The notes: a model not told the origin generated them from the sequence alone. Counted from the first letter of the stretch, positions 26,652 to 36,859 are shown. The stretch: DNA of 64,000 nt from Chloroflexi bacterium TSY (GCA_019217005.1 JAHBNG010000073.1:7370-71369); one strand, 5' to 3'. Translations and numbers: made by a program.

Positions 26652-28362
26652 ATGTCTCCAAAATATGTAATTGGGATCGATTTCGGCACGGAATCAGGGC
26701 GAGCATTGCTCGTTGATGTGGCGGATGGGCGTGAAGTTGCAACGGCAACCCATACCTATGCTCACGGGGTGATCGACACCAATTTACCAGAGAGCGACAT
26801 ACAGCTGCCCCCTGATTGGGCTCTGCAAGATCCGAATGATTATATTGCGGTCTTAAGAGAAACCGTGCCGCCGATCCTTGCTCAAAGTGGCGTCGAGCCG
26901 GCTGATGTGATCGGGATTGGAATTGACTTTACCTCATGTACCATGTTGCCGACCTTAGCCGATGGCACACCGCTTTGCCAGATCGACGAGTATCGTCATG
27001 AGCCACATGCCTGGGTCAAATTGTGGAAGCATCATGCAGCCCAACCCGAAGCAGACCGCATGAATCAGCTTGCGGCAGAGCGTGGTGAAGCTTGGCTCGA
27101 TTTTTATGGCGGCAAAGTTTCTTCGGAGTGGTTCTTCTGCAAGGCCCTACAAATACTTGACGAAGCCCCTCACATCTATCGTGCTGCCGAGCGCCTGATC
27201 GAGGCGGCAGATTGGATTGTTTGGCAGTTAATTGGTCATGAAATTCGTAGCACTTGCACTGCTGGCTACAAAGCGCTGTGGCAGAAAGGCATGGGGTTTC
27301 CAAGTAGAGAGTATTTTGCCTCATTGCACCCAGATTTTGAGGATGTTGTAGAAACAAAAATGGATAGGGAGCTACTTCCGTTGGGAGCCAAAGCCGGCGA
27401 GTTGACAGAAGAGACCGCAGCACTATTGGGCCTCCAGCTCGGAACAGCCGTGGCAGTGGGCCTGATCGATGCACACGCGACTGTGCCAACGGCGCAAGCC
27501 ACGTCAGCAGATGTGATGACGATCATCATGGGCACCAGCAACTGCCATATGCTGCTCAATAATAAGTGTGTTACGGTGCCAGGTATTGCTGGCGTTGTGG
27601 AGGATGGCATCATACCGGGGCTTTTTTGGGTACGAAGCGGGACAAAGCGCCGTCGGCGATATCTTCGCTTGGTTTGTTGAGAATTGTGTTCCAATGCGCC
27701 ATCACCTTGAGGCCGAAACGCAAAATCTCGATATTCATACGTATGTGGAGTTGGAAGCCTCAAAACAGCGGCCCGGTGAACATGGTCTGCTGGCGCTAGA
27801 TTGGTGGAACGGGAATCGCTCGACGCTGGTCGATGCAGAGCTCAGTGGCTTAATTGTCGGCATGACGCTTGCAACGACTGCTGTAGATCTCTACCGCGCG
27901 CTGCTCGAATCGACTGCCTTTGGTACACGACGCATCATCGAAGCGTTTACCGAAAATGGTATACCCATCGAACGCATTGTAGCTGCTGGCGGACTCCCCG
28001 AACGCAATGAGCTATTGATGCAAATTTACGCCGATGTGACCAAACGCGAAATTCGAGTTGTGAGCAGCTCGCTGTCAGGAGCGCTTGGTGCCGCCATTCA
28101 TGGAGCCGTTGCTGCTGGTGTTGAGACTGGTGGCTATGCGAATCTTTCTGAGGCATCAGCACGTATTGGTGGTTTGAAAGACAAAATCTATCGGCCGATT
28201 CCTCAGAATGTGGAGATTTACGAACGTCTCTATACAGACTATGTCCGTTTATACAATTACTTTGGCCTCGGTGAAACTGGCTCAAATGAAATCAACTTTG
28301 GTGCAAGCTGTGACAACGACGGAAATAATGATGTTATGAAGCGATTACGCTTGCTTCGTTAA
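26652..28362 (+). pseudogene. araB: Ribulokinase (FGGY kinase), frameshifted
   Basis: Two frames of one 569-residue protein. First frame: ATP-phosphate motif GIDFGTESGRALLVDV, GIDFTSCTMLPT, SSEWFFCKALQIL, GLIDAHATVPTAQ, GTSNCHMLL. The frame is lost in the T run 27622-27627; removing one T reads on as GLFGYEAGQSAVGDIFAWF, LALDWWNGNRS and AAGGLPERNELLMQIYADV to 28362. Family reaction: ATP-dependent phosphorylation of ribulose or a related ketose. A six-T run makes a sequencing error or RNA-polymerase slippage both possible. The placement with Rieske and amidohydrolase genes is unusual for araB. Confidence 0.9.
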
Positions 28363-28578
28363 GGTGGCTAACTCGTCTATTAGTTTCGATTTTTTCATGT
28401 CTCTTCTCAATAATATGCATCAAGATCTTCCCGGACACGCTTTGTATGTAATGGCAGTTCCAAAAGGGCGCGTTGAAGAAGAACTGATAGAGAGAACCAG
28501 CAGCGTGTTATGTCAACATATAGATGAGGACAAAGGCAAGGAACCCAAAGGCGATACATAGTAAAAAATTAGAAGCAA

Positions 28579-29800
28579 TTAAGCGATAGGTTGGCGACGA
28601 TGGGCTCGTTGCTGCAAATGGAAAGATTCATCATAAGGTTTCTTGTCTTGCCACAATTTCCAAATGATGCAAATCCAGCGATTAGCGAGAGTGCGATCAG
28701 CATGACTCTTTTTGAGACCGCGTTGGCGAGCGGCGGTGTAAAAAGCAGCGGCCCAAGAAGACTCTTTGCGGGAGCAGCGAGCAAATTGCTGAGTAAAATA
28801 ACGAAAGTCGTGATCGCAAGCTCTGCGGAAATGAACGGTTCTGACTTTGCCACTTTGTTTGGTGACAGGACAGGTTCCCGCCAGAGACTGAAGGCTCATG
28901 GGAGAGGGAAAGCGTTTCCTGTCTTCGCCAAACTTGACCAGAAGACTGGGAGCTAAAAGCTGGCCAGCACCAGGTAAAGAAGCAAAGATATGCTGATCCG
29001 GATGTTGCAGAAAAAAGTGACTGTAACTGGTCAAGGGTCTCTTGTTCATAGCGCAGTGCAAGCAAAAGACATTCAGCCAGCTGAAGAGCTTCTCGTTGAT
29101 ACGCTGGCACAAATGCAGGAGCTGATGTGGGATAAGTGGCGGTTAACTTATCATAACAAGTGACCCATTTACGGGGTTGCGTATGTCGGTGCTGCTTGAG
29201 AAACTCTTGGAAGCCTTCATAGGTGGAGTTGCGCACATGCTCTGGCGTTGGATAGGTCAGAACCAGGTGGCAGGCAATCCGAGAAGGCCAGTTGCTGAAG
29301 ACCTCAAGCAGCGCCGGATGGTAACGCAACAGGCAAGCGCGCAGACGGTTGGATAAGGCCACAGTCTCTTTGGTCCAGTATTGTGTGGCACTGCTGACCA
29401 CTCGCATCTGCTGGAGTAATTCACTGCCAGGTGACCAAGGATAAAATCGATGGACATCGGTCCGCAACAAATCTGCTATCACATAGGCATCACTCTTATC
29501 ATTATGCGCACCACTTTGACTATAGCGCTCCCGACTCTTGTTCACCACATTCGGCGGCACCACATAGACATTCTTGTACCCGCTCGACCAGAGATAATCA
29601 ATCAGCAAATTATGCGCTGTTTCCAGTCCCACTGTCACTTCATCATGGCTCGCTCCTGTCTTCTTTCTCATTTCTTCAATTTGGCGAAATCCCTTCTGGC
29701 TATGCTCTATCTGCGCATAGCCCAGCGCTCGTCCTGTCTCATCCAACATCATCACATCATGTTTCTTTTCACTCCAGTCGATTCCCATTTTCACTTTCAT
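28579..29800 (-). pseudogene. IS110-family transposase (DEDD), frameshifted
   Basis: The N-terminal DEDD domain has GIDWSEKKHDV, VGLETAHNLLIDYLW and DKSDAYVIADLLRTD, carrying the acidic residues in order. After DQLQSLF the frame breaks at a T6 run (A 29011-29016 on the plus strand); skipping one base continues as LQHPDQHIFASLPGAGQLLA and the Transposase_20 domain with TCPVTKQSGKVRTVHFRR and WAAAFYTAARQRG up to 28579. The predicted DEDD nuclease/serine recombinase enzyme is RNA-guided in this family. Confidence 0.88.
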
Positions 29801-29852
29801 CTTGGACCTCCTCTCCCGTATCGCCTGAGCTCCTCAACTTTGACGCTGTTTT

Positions 29853-29990
29853 CCGTTTTCCTGTTATGGCACTCGAGGTGCTGCACGCTTTCGACGTTGC
29901 ACGGCGTCGACCTGGCGGACTGTCCGGGAAGGGCGGTCGCACCGCTCGAAGAGGTTGGTCCTTTTTGCCAGGTCGAGAGTCCAATAAGTT
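29853..29990 (-). ncRNA. Candidate IS110 bridge RNA, copy 1
   Basis: Structured region upstream of the transposase. Helix A pairs GACCTGGC with GCCAGGTC (29967-29974 with 29909-29916). Helix B is GCGGT/ACCGC (29933-29937 with 29941-29945). Helix C is GCAC/GTGC (29869-29872 with 29878-29881). The homologous region at 30160-30295 keeps the core but has compensatory changes in helices A and C. IS110 elements of the IS110 group are known to encode a guide RNA in the 5' non-coding end. Confidence 0.65.
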
Positions 29991-30159
29991 TCGGCTTTCC
30001 TTGCTTTTGCCTTCCTTATTTTATCTCCCTTTCCTATATTACCTAACAGGAAGAGGTCAGGTATGAGTCGTCAACGAGACTGTTCTTGACCTCTACCTAT
30101 TAGATAATATAGGAAAGGAGTTAGAATGAGAGAGACAGAAAGAGAGAAGCTGTCACTCG

Positions 30160-30295
30160 GAATCGAACTCCGGCTTGGTAAAAAAGGACCGCCCTCTTCC
30201 CGCGGTGCGACCGCCCTTCCCGGACCGTCCACCAAGCCGACGCCTAGAACCGTCGCAAGCGTGTAGCATCTCGAATGCCATAATAGGAAAACGGA
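30160..30295 (+). ncRNA. Candidate IS110 bridge RNA, copy 2
   Basis: Helix A: GGCTTGGT (30172-30179) with ACCAAGCC (30231-30238). Helix B: GCGGT (30202-30206) with ACCGC (30210-30214). Helix C: GCAT (30266-30269) with ATGC (30275-30278). Compared with copy 1, helix A changes several pairs and helix C one pair while pairing is kept, which supports an RNA under structural selection. Loops between helices differ most, as expected for guide loops. Confidence 0.65.
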
Positions 30296-30354
30296 AAAGA
30301 GCGTCCGAAAAAAATGACCAAAGGCAATCCTCAAGTGAATGAGGAGGTCAAAAA

Positions 30355-31574
30355 ATGCAGATATTCATAGGAATAGACTGGAGTGAAACAAAACATGATG
30401 TAATGATAACGGATGAAAACGGTCGTCGAATTAACTACATGACAATAGAACATAGTGTGGATGGCTTTAAGCAACTAGAAAAGTGGCGAGAAACGATGGA
30501 TATCGGCCATGAAAAATGTCGAATCGGATTAGAGACAGCACATAATCTGATAATTGACTACTTATGGGATGCTGGGTATACAAATCTATATGTCCTCCCA
30601 CCGAACGTGGTCAAAGCAAGTCGGGCGAGGTACAATCAGAGCGGTGCTCGCACTGATGAAAGTGATGCATATACGATAGCTGAACTGGTCAGAACAGATG
30701 TTCACCGATTCTATCCTTGGCATCCAGGGAGTGAATTACTCCAGCAAATGCGCATCGTGGTGAGCATGACCGAGTTTTGGCGCAAAGAAACGGTTGCTGT
30801 CTCCAATCGCTTGCGTAGTTGTTTGCTCAGATACCATCCCGCTTTGCTCAATGTCTTTAGTTGGCCATCGCCCATTGCAGCTCATCTGATTCTGGCTTAT
30901 CCGTCGCCGCAAGCAGCAGAAAAAAGCAACCTATGATGAATTTCAGGTCTTTCTCAAGCAACATAAACATAATCAGCCCTCCAAATGGCTCACCTGTTTT
31001 GATGCCTTGACCACACAACATCCCCGTTCAGCTCCGGGTGTTGCCCAAGCTTGTCAAGTTCAAGCCCAGCAACTTGCCCGACTCTTGCTCCATACCCTCA
31101 ACTCCAAGCAAGCAACACTCCAACAGTTGAACTCTCTTTTTCTGCAACACGAGGATCACCCCATTTTTGCTTCCCTGCCGGGCGCAGGAGAGCTCTTGGC
31201 TCCCTCTTTGCTGGTCAAATTTGGCGAAGATCGCCGCCGCTTCCCCCCATTCCAGCATGGTCCAGACTTTAGCTGGCACGGCTCCCGTTACCAACCAAAG
31301 TGGCAAAGTCCACTTGGTCCACTTTCGCCGCTCTTGTGATAAAGAGTTTCGTTACTTTTCTCAGCAACTGGCTCGTTCTTCGCGCCAGCAATCTCGCTGG
31401 GCTTCGGCTTACTTTACACAAGCTCGTCAAAAGGGCCACTCGGTCAGTCGCTCTCATCGGGCTTTAGCCAACCGCTGGCTGGCCATTCTTTGGAAAATGT
31501 GGCAAGACCGAACCACCTATGACGAATCTTTCCACATTCGTCAACGAACTATCCGTCGTCGACCACAAGCTTAG
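30355..31574 (+). pseudogene. IS110-family transposase (DEDD), multiply frameshifted
   Basis: The first frame has GIDWSETKHDV, IGLETAHNLIIDYLW and DESDAYTIAELVRTDVHRF. It breaks near 30930 (PSPQAAE). A second frame gives SLFLQHEDHPIFASLPGAGE to KFGEDRRRFP, and a third from about 31250 gives LAGTAPVTNQSGKVHLVHFR to the end. At least two lesions are present, so this copy is not functional as read. It is related to copy 1 but not identical. Confidence 0.87.
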
Positions 31575-31594
31575 TTTTTCTGCTTTCTTTTTTT

Positions 31595-33399
31595 CAGTAG
31601 CAGCAAAAGTCGGGTACAGAAATATTATGACAAGTAAATGATTGCGACCAAAAAGAGATAAATTGAAGACCTCCGGAAGAAAAGGCTAGAATAGGAGAGG
31701 CCAAGGAGGTCCGGAAAAATGCGCAAAAAGAAGGAGAAGCAGGTAGAGAAACGATACTACCGACCAACAAAGAAGCGCTGTCCGAACTGCAAAAGCAAAC
31801 TGAAAAGAAGCTATAAATTATGGCATAAGTATCTGGAAACACTGGAGGGCAGATATTATGTGGTAAGTCATGGATATCGGTGTCAAAATGAGAACTGCTT
31901 GCAGCAAGAAGTGGTCTATCGTTCCCAAGAAGCAGAAGAGTTGGGTGTACCGAATGCGGTTATGGGTTAGATGTAATCGTCGAAATAGGATACCAACGAT
32001 TTTGGCATCAACGAAGAGTGGCCGAAATCCATAAAGGACTAAAAGAGCGGATAACGATATCTGAAAGACAAGTGCTGAACTTAATCGGTACATTTTAGCC
32101 TTGTTGCGAGCTGGACAGCCAGCGAAGGTAGTAAACCAGCAGAAAAATGGAAAAGGTTGGGCGGACTAATCCTCTCCATAGATGGGATGCAACCAGAGAA
32201 AGGAAGTCCAGCGCTCTATGTGGTTCGAGAAGTCCAGTTAGACATCACTTTGATGGCAGAAGTGTTGGAATCAGGGACTCACAAGACTCTGGTTTCAGCA
32301 CTGTTGGAACCGATAAACGAATGGGAAATCCCTATCAAGGGCATCATCAGTGACGCCCAGGAAAACATCCAACTTGCTGTTGCTCAAGTGTGGCCGAATT
32401 GCCCCCATCAGACTTGTCAGTTCCATTGCATTAAAGAAGCTGGGCGACTCACTTATGCGCTTGACCGTACAATGAAAACTCAACTCAAAAAGAAGCTGCG
32501 TGGCTTTTTGAATCGGGTCTACAAAACGGTTCGAGAATTGGCGGAAACCGATCCCTACAAAGCAGTTCTTTTGCAATATACTCGCTATCTGCGGTTCACT
32601 TTATTGACAAGAGGATTGGCTCCTTTTGAATTAGGTGGCTTACAGATGGTTCAACAATTAATCACGATTGAAGCATCATTATTACGGGCTCAGGAAAAAG
32701 GGGGCATCCGTTACTGACCCGCTTAATCAAGATTGCTGGTTTTCATCGTTTTTGCACTGTTCAAGCCAACCGCTTACGACGGCAACTTGGGTGGTTGGTG
32801 GCACTCCAACGGCTTTTGTCGCCTGACTCTCAAGCCGACGACCAGGTACAGGTCACTGCTCATTCCGTTGCATCAGCTGTTGATCAATATTTAGTCGCAC
32901 TGACACAGGATACGACTCTCGATGACGCAGATCGCTCGATTGTTCAGCATATCAACACAACATTTCGCAACCGTTGGTGGGGGGCTCTTTGTCTGCTACG
33001 ATGTCTCGGGTCTTCCTTCCACTAACAATGCCCTGGAGGGCTTCTTTGGCCGCTTGAAAACCAATCAACGACTTATCACTGGACGCAAAAGTGTTAATAA
33101 CTTCGTCCTTCGCTATGGCTCTTTTTGCTGCCTTCGTCGATCCGACTGAAACCAAAGACGAATTGCTCTTCCGGCTGCGATCCGTTGACCGGTCCGCTTA
33201 TTTATTTGAACGGCAACGTTTACATTCGATCCTGGCTGAACGCAAAGATTATTTTCGCTTTTGCCATCACCTTGATTCAGTCGTTTCTGAACTTGAAATC
33301 GCTTGGGAGTCTGCTCTTCTTTCAAATACAAATCGTCATGATTCTGACTCCCCTTCTAACTCAACATAATAAATTTGTACCCGACTTTTGCTGCTACTG
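31595..33399 (+). mobile_element. 1.8-kb insertion sequence with 35-bp terminal inverted repeats
   Basis: The left end starts CAGTAGCAGCAAAAGTCGGG and the right end finishes with the near-perfect complement, CCCGACTTTTGCTGCTACTG; the arms match over about 35 bp up to ATTATG/CATAAT. Flanking DNA is a run of 7-8 T on both sides, consistent with an 8-bp target duplication in poly-T but not provable. It is inserted beside the 3' end of the IS110 copy. Confidence 0.8.
31719..33369 (+). pseudogene. DDE transposase with N-terminal zinc ribbon, multiply frameshifted
   Basis: It begins with CPNCKSKLKRSYK and a second Cys pair (CQNENCLQ), a zinc ribbon. Later frames carry LSIDGMQPEKG and KGIISDAQENIQLAV (candidate catalytic Asp residues), CHQTCQFHCI-like text (PHQTCQFHCIKEAG) and the C-terminal TNNALEGFFGRLKTNQR, which holds a candidate catalytic Glu. 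The reading frame changes near 31970, 32090, 32700, 32990 and 33120. The layout recalls mutator-like DDE transposases; I do not assign an IS family. Confidence 0.75.
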
Positions 33400-33769
33400 T
33401 TTTTTTTCTTGATTGCCTTTGATTTCTCTCTTATGTCTACTTGCTACCAGCTCAATACCCAAGTTTACATAAAGTCGGAATTGTTGATTTTTTCCGACTC
33501 TTTTCAACGCGCCTATTTGGTATCTCTCTTACTGACTAAGCGTGTCCGGGAAGTTCGGCTCTATCCACCCCCTTTCGATTGAAAAGAGGTTTCTTCTCTC
33601 TCTTCAAACGTCCGATTTCTGTCTAAAAAACAAAAGTTTAGATTACAGACTCGTGCTTCATCCAGTCTTAAATTTGGTTTCTTCAGCAGGAAAGACCCGA
33701 ATTCTTAGCATAGACGATGCACTAGACCAAACAGCGATTTCAAATAAGAATAGGCACATTCGTGCGGCA
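33400..33769. other. Gene-free stretch after the IS island
   Basis: No supported gene. T-rich start, then a mixed sequence with possible fragments of older elements. An open frame from a GTG at 33542 has no recognisable protein features. Confidence 0.4.
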
Positions 33770-33872
33770 GGTGACTGTCACTTGAGGCCATGCGAGGACG
33801 AAAGTTTGTCAGCCCTTTCTGTCCATTCGGGAGTGACTGTCACCTGGAACGGCCTAATTTGAAATTGTACTA
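33770..33872. repeat. About 100-bp repeat with GTGAC-N-GTCAC arms, copy 2 (inverted relative to 4645-4742)
   Basis: It carries AGGTGACTGTCACTTGAGG at the left and GGGAGTGACTGTCACCTGG at the right, with AGGACGAAAGTTTGTCAGCC between. The minus strand is collinear with 4645-4742. Confidence 0.7.
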
Positions 33873-33887
33873 GACCAAAATCGGGGC

Positions 33888-33916
33888 TTGACAACGATAA
33901 AAATATTTTTTATAAT
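33888..33916 (+). promoter_or_regulatory. Sigma70-type promoter of the ArsR-type regulator gene
   Basis: TTGACA at 33888-33893, a 17-bp spacer and TATAAT at 33911-33916, both perfect consensus boxes, 33 bp before the start codon. Confidence 0.8.
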
Positions 33917-33931
33917 AAAATAAATTTTATC
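33896..33931. promoter_or_regulatory. Putative operator overlapping the promoter
   Basis: GATAAAA (33896-33902) and TTTTATC (33925-33931) form an AT-rich inverted repeat over the -10 box, the arrangement expected for autorepression by an ArsR-type protein. This is inference from position and symmetry. Confidence 0.45.
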
Positions 33932-33948
33932 ATTAATGAGCACAGATT

Positions 33949-34557
33949 ATGCAAGATGCCTTTTACATTGAAACTGTCGACCAAGCACAACATCTGCTGA
34001 AACCAGAGCGAATCGAGTTACTCAAGCAACTCGATCGCCCTCGAACTTGCCCCGAGTTGGCGGAGATTTTTGAGCAGTCGCCGCAACGCATCTACTATCA
34101 CGTTAAGGCACTAGAAAAAGCGGGATTGGTCGAGAAGGTTGAAGAAAAACGAGTGCGTGGCGTTGTGGAGGGCCACTATCAAGCCCGCGCCCGAACCTAC
34201 TGGTTTACGCCCAAATTGGTTGGTCAGGTGGGTAGCTCAAACCAAGTTCAAGATCAAGCAAGCCTACGCTTTCTCCTCTCACTCGCAGAGGAAGTTCATG
34301 AGGATATTGGCAGATTGGGGCATCAATCAGAAATCGGTCAAGATGTACCATCGCTAGGACTCTCCGCTCACATTTATCTGCCAGATGGCAGCCGCCGAGC
34401 TGATTTTCTAGCGGACGTACAGACATTTTTTACTGAACTCGCGCAGAAATATGGTCTACCAGACAATCAAGAATCGGATGAATTGGGGGGCAAAAGCTTT
34501 CGGATTGTACTGGCTTGCTATCCCAAGGAAGCTGAGTCGCCGTCCCAAATTCGATGA
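33949..34557 (+). CDS. ArsR-type winged-helix transcriptional regulator
   Basis: 202 residues. The N-terminal winged helix covers about residues 8-75: LKPERIELLKQLDRPRTCPE, then the recognition helix QSPQRIYYHVKALEKAGLVE and wing (VRGVVEGHYQARARTYWFTP). The C-terminal 120 residues have no recognised metal-binding Cys motif, so metal sensing is unlikely. Proteins of this type often control an adjacent SRPBCC gene, and such a gene starts 60 bp downstream. A perfect promoter with an overlapping inverted repeat precedes it. Confidence 0.9.
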   Translation: MQDAFYIETVDQAQHLLKPERIELLKQLDRPRTCPELAEIFEQSPQRIYYHVKALEKAGLVEKVEEKRVRGVVEGHYQARARTYWFTPKLVGQVGSSNQVQDQASLRFLLSLAEEVHEDIGRLGHQSEIGQDVPSLGLSAHIYLPDGSRRADFLADVQTFFTELAQKYGLPDNQESDELGGKSFRIVLACYPKEAESPSQIR

Positions 34558-34617
34558 ACCCCATCCCTTCATCTTTTCATCTCGTTACACGCACCAACTT
34601 CTTTCAGGAGATCCAAC

Positions 34618-35547
34618 ATGCCACACGACGTACAATTACAACTCTTTACAAATGCATCAATTACCAACACATTTCAAGCGCTGACAGATTCCCAGGCACT
34701 TCCGAAGTGGTTTGCAGAAGAGGCCGATGTCTCTATCGACCAAAAACGATACGATTTCTGGGGCTGCTACACACCTGAGACACCAGATCAGACGGGCGGT
34801 TCACATCCCATCACAAACCTGGAATTAGATGCTCTTTTGGCATACACTTGGCATGTTCGAGGGGAGGAGTCAACGGTTCATCTCCAACTGAAGCGGCACC
34901 AGGGACAAACGGTGGTAATTTTGCATCATCAGAACGTTGGAGATGGCGATAGAGAGGATCCAAGCACATTTTATAGTATGCAAGATTTTTGGTTTCTCTC
35001 GCTTGAAAACTTACGTCGTCATCTAGATGGCAAAGACGTCGTACGTTGTGACTTCAGCCAATTGGCCCCAGGTAGTTTTGAACAAAGCGTAGAAATCGAG
35101 GCAACGGCTGATACGGTATTTGATACGCTGATTCGTCCAGATCAGTTAGAACGTTGGATCGCCAGCAAGGCCAAGGTAGAGCCAGAAGTTGGTGGAATAT
35201 ACGATTTTGGTTGGGGCGCGGAGGGAGGTCCAGTAAAAATCTTAGAGATTGTCCCCAGCGAAAAGCTTGTGTACAACTGGGGTTCTTGGCGAGACGATCC
35301 AGAAACGGTTACTTATTGGACGCTGGAGGAATCGGGTGGCACAACACGTCTCACTCTGGTCCACAGCGGCTTTGCACCCGATCAACCCACCCAGGATCTC
35401 CAAGTCGGCTGGCACAACTTCCTGCTCTGGATCAAGTCGATCTCCGAATATGGTGCCAGGTGGCAACCGCCGATCGCACCAGTGGACTCGAAAATAGCTC
35501 CATTTTACGCTGCTTCGATCGTGAATGCGCAAGGGCAGTTGATCTAG
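34618..35547 (+). CDS. SRPBCC (AHSA1-like) protein with two START-fold domains
   Basis: 309 residues, about twice the usual single-domain length. The first domain spans about residues 1-150 (ITNTFQALTDSQALPKWFAE; HPITNLELDALLAYTWHVRG) and the second about 155-290 (VEIEATADTVFDTLIRPDQL; VGGIYDFGWGAEGGPVKILE; TYWTLEESGGTTRLTLVHSG). Family knowledge: Aha1-type domains bind hydrophobic ligands or act as cochaperones. AGGAG lies 7 nt upstream. It forms a two-gene operon with the ArsR-type regulator. Confidence 0.92.
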   Translation: MPHDVQLQLFTNASITNTFQALTDSQALPKWFAEEADVSIDQKRYDFWGCYTPETPDQTGGSHPITNLELDALLAYTWHVRGEESTVHLQLKRHQGQTVVILHHQNVGDGDREDPSTFYSMQDFWFLSLENLRRHLDGKDVVRCDFSQLAPGSFEQSVEIEATADTVFDTLIRPDQLERWIASKAKVEPEVGGIYDFGWGAEGGPVKILEIVPSEKLVYNWGSWRDDPETVTYWTLEESGGTTRLTLVHSGFAPDQPTQDLQVGWHNFLLWIKSISEYGARWQPPIAPVDSKIAPFYAASIVNAQGQLI

Positions 35548-35572
35548 TATTTCTCGACTGCCTCCAGGAAGA

Positions 35573-36859
35573 TTACAACCAAGCCCCGTCCTGCCATACG
35601 TAAACATTGCCTCTAAACTTGCCTTCAGGCAAAATACCATCCGGACCTTCCCATCCATAAAACACCAGGGTCCGCTTGAGCAGTGCTCCTTTTAGATCCT
35701 CGACCGGCTTCGGATTGTTGCAGAGGATCCCGTTTTGAGGAACAATCTCACCGCTCAACGTCCAAGTCTGTCCATGGTCAGCAGAATGCCACTCCTGCAG
35801 CAGCCCACCGCCATATGGCAATGTATCGGCCTTCTGGGGTCGGGCGATCAGGAATGCAGTGATGCCCCCGTTGGCTCCATATTCAAGGTGAGAACCGTTC
35901 CAGGCAGAATTTGCGTCGGTCACTCGATAATGACTCCACTTGTTCCCTTCACGTCTGACGAACCAGAAAGCGCAATTTGTTAGCGTTTCTCCCGAAATCG
36001 GCACAAGAAATGAAGGGTGATCCTCAGTGTCAATCAGGATAGACGGCATGTTTGTCAGATAATTTTTCGTGTCCACCACAAGACATTTCCGGGCGTCTCC
36101 GCGATTGACAGGCCGCTGGAGTTCGTCACCAGATACATTGTAAATCTTCTTTGATGACAAATCCAGACGCATGTAGTAGAGGTTGTACCGGTTCATGTGT
36201 CCGACTGTTCTCTTATAGAGCGGATGGACTTGCTTTCGTTCGTCCCAATAAACAAAAGCCATGTGCAAAGATTTGCCATCGTGTCCGAGCGCAACGCTGT
36301 GATAGCTACCTGCCCACTCGTCACCTGGTACCTCTGGTCGATAGTCAAAATCAACCAGGGGCACATCTGGTCGTTGCCACGTGTATCCACCGTCGTCAGA
36401 GATCTGGTAGGTCCAATAGCCCATGTGGCCCAACGTACGATAGTAAAGCAGAAGCTGACCGCTCGGACAATTTAGGAGGCGCGGATAGCTGATCGAAGGC
36501 GTGACTGGGGGACCATCCCGCCACAAAGTAATGTCGAGGGGGGCCGTCGAGATCTTGTGGCGAGCCTCGTTCAGTCTGCCATGGCAATGGTAGACCACAT
36601 GAAAATGCTGTTGTGCATCTATCCACAGGATCGGTGCAAAGTGATGATCGTAGTTCGAAACATCGCCGAGGACGATGGGCGTAGTCCACATCCCGTTCTG
36701 GTCTCGCTTGATTACATGGGGAAGGGCCTTCCCATTTTCCGGATTCGACTGATAGACAGCGTAGAAGGCACCGTCATGATGCAGACATTGTGGCCCCATG
36801 CGGATGTCGTAGATCATCTTCTCACTGCCATGTTGAGCGAAAGGTTCAACACTTTTCAT
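35573..36859 (-). CDS. BNR_4-type beta-propeller protein (possible polysaccharide lyase/hydrolase)
   Basis: 428 residues without signal peptide. Propeller strands with SDDGGYTWQRP and SADHGQTWTLSG Asp boxes; YDIRMGPQCLHHDGAFYAVY, YDHHFAPILWIDAQQHFHVV and YHCHGRLNEARHKIST match the BNR_4 family (PF15892-like). Members beside glycan genes include polysaccharide lyases; residues such as the paired His in HHFAP and CHGR are candidates for a catalytic or metal role, which is inference. It is followed on the same strand by nothing and preceded by an aldo/keto reductase 14 bp upstream, so the two are one transcript. Confidence 0.87.
   Translation of the reverse strand: MKSVEPFAQHGSEKMIYDIRMGPQCLHHDGAFYAVYQSNPENGKALPHVIKRDQNGMWTTPIVLGDVSNYDHHFAPILWIDAQQHFHVVYHCHGRLNEARHKISTAPLDITLWRDGPPVTPSISYPRLLNCPSGQLLLYYRTLGHMGYWTYQISDDGGYTWQRPDVPLVDFDYRPEVPGDEWAGSYHSVALGHDGKSLHMAFVYWDERKQVHPLYKRTVGHMNRYNLYYMRLDLSSKKIYNVSGDELQRPVNRGDARKCLVVDTKNYLTNMPSILIDTEDHPSFLVPISGETLTNCAFWFVRREGNKWSHYRVTDANSAWNGSHLEYGANGGITAFLIARPQKADTLPYGGGLLQEWHSADHGQTWTLSGEIVPQNGILCNNPKPVEDLKGALLKRTLVFYGWEGPDGILPEGKFRGNVYVWQDGAWL

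Larger units (their letters stand above)
28565..30070 (-). mobile_element. IS110-family element, copy 1 (degenerate)
   Basis: Transposase gene 28579-29800 plus about 270 bp of upstream non-coding DNA containing a structured RNA. It lies head to head with copy 2 (30075-31594); the two left ends are only a few bases apart. Ends are approximate, since IS110 elements lack clear inverted repeats. Homology between the copies begins around the words TGACCTCT and TAATATAGGAAAGG. Confidence 0.75.
30075..31594 (+). mobile_element. IS110-family element, copy 2 (degenerate)
   Basis: Same layout as copy 1 but on the plus strand: left end with TTGACC and TAATATAGGAAAGG, structured RNA, transposase 30355-31574. 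The 3' side is bounded by the 1.8-kb element at 31595. Ends are approximate. Confidence 0.75.

Noticed and set aside
28364..28561. Possible small gene after araB (66 codons)
   Set aside because: GTG start without a clear ribosome-binding site, no recognisable motif, and it is adjacent to the end of an IS110 element; could be a remnant at most.
29011..29016. Programmed frameshift in the IS110 transposase at the T6 run
   Set aside because: The needed shift skips a base (+1) and IS110 enzymes are normally single-frame; the second copy has unrelated extra shifts. Decay or sequencing error is simpler.
33542..33862. Possible 106-residue gene before the ArsR-type regulator
   Set aside because: It runs through the GTGAC-N-GTCAC repeat and has no protein-like features or start signals.
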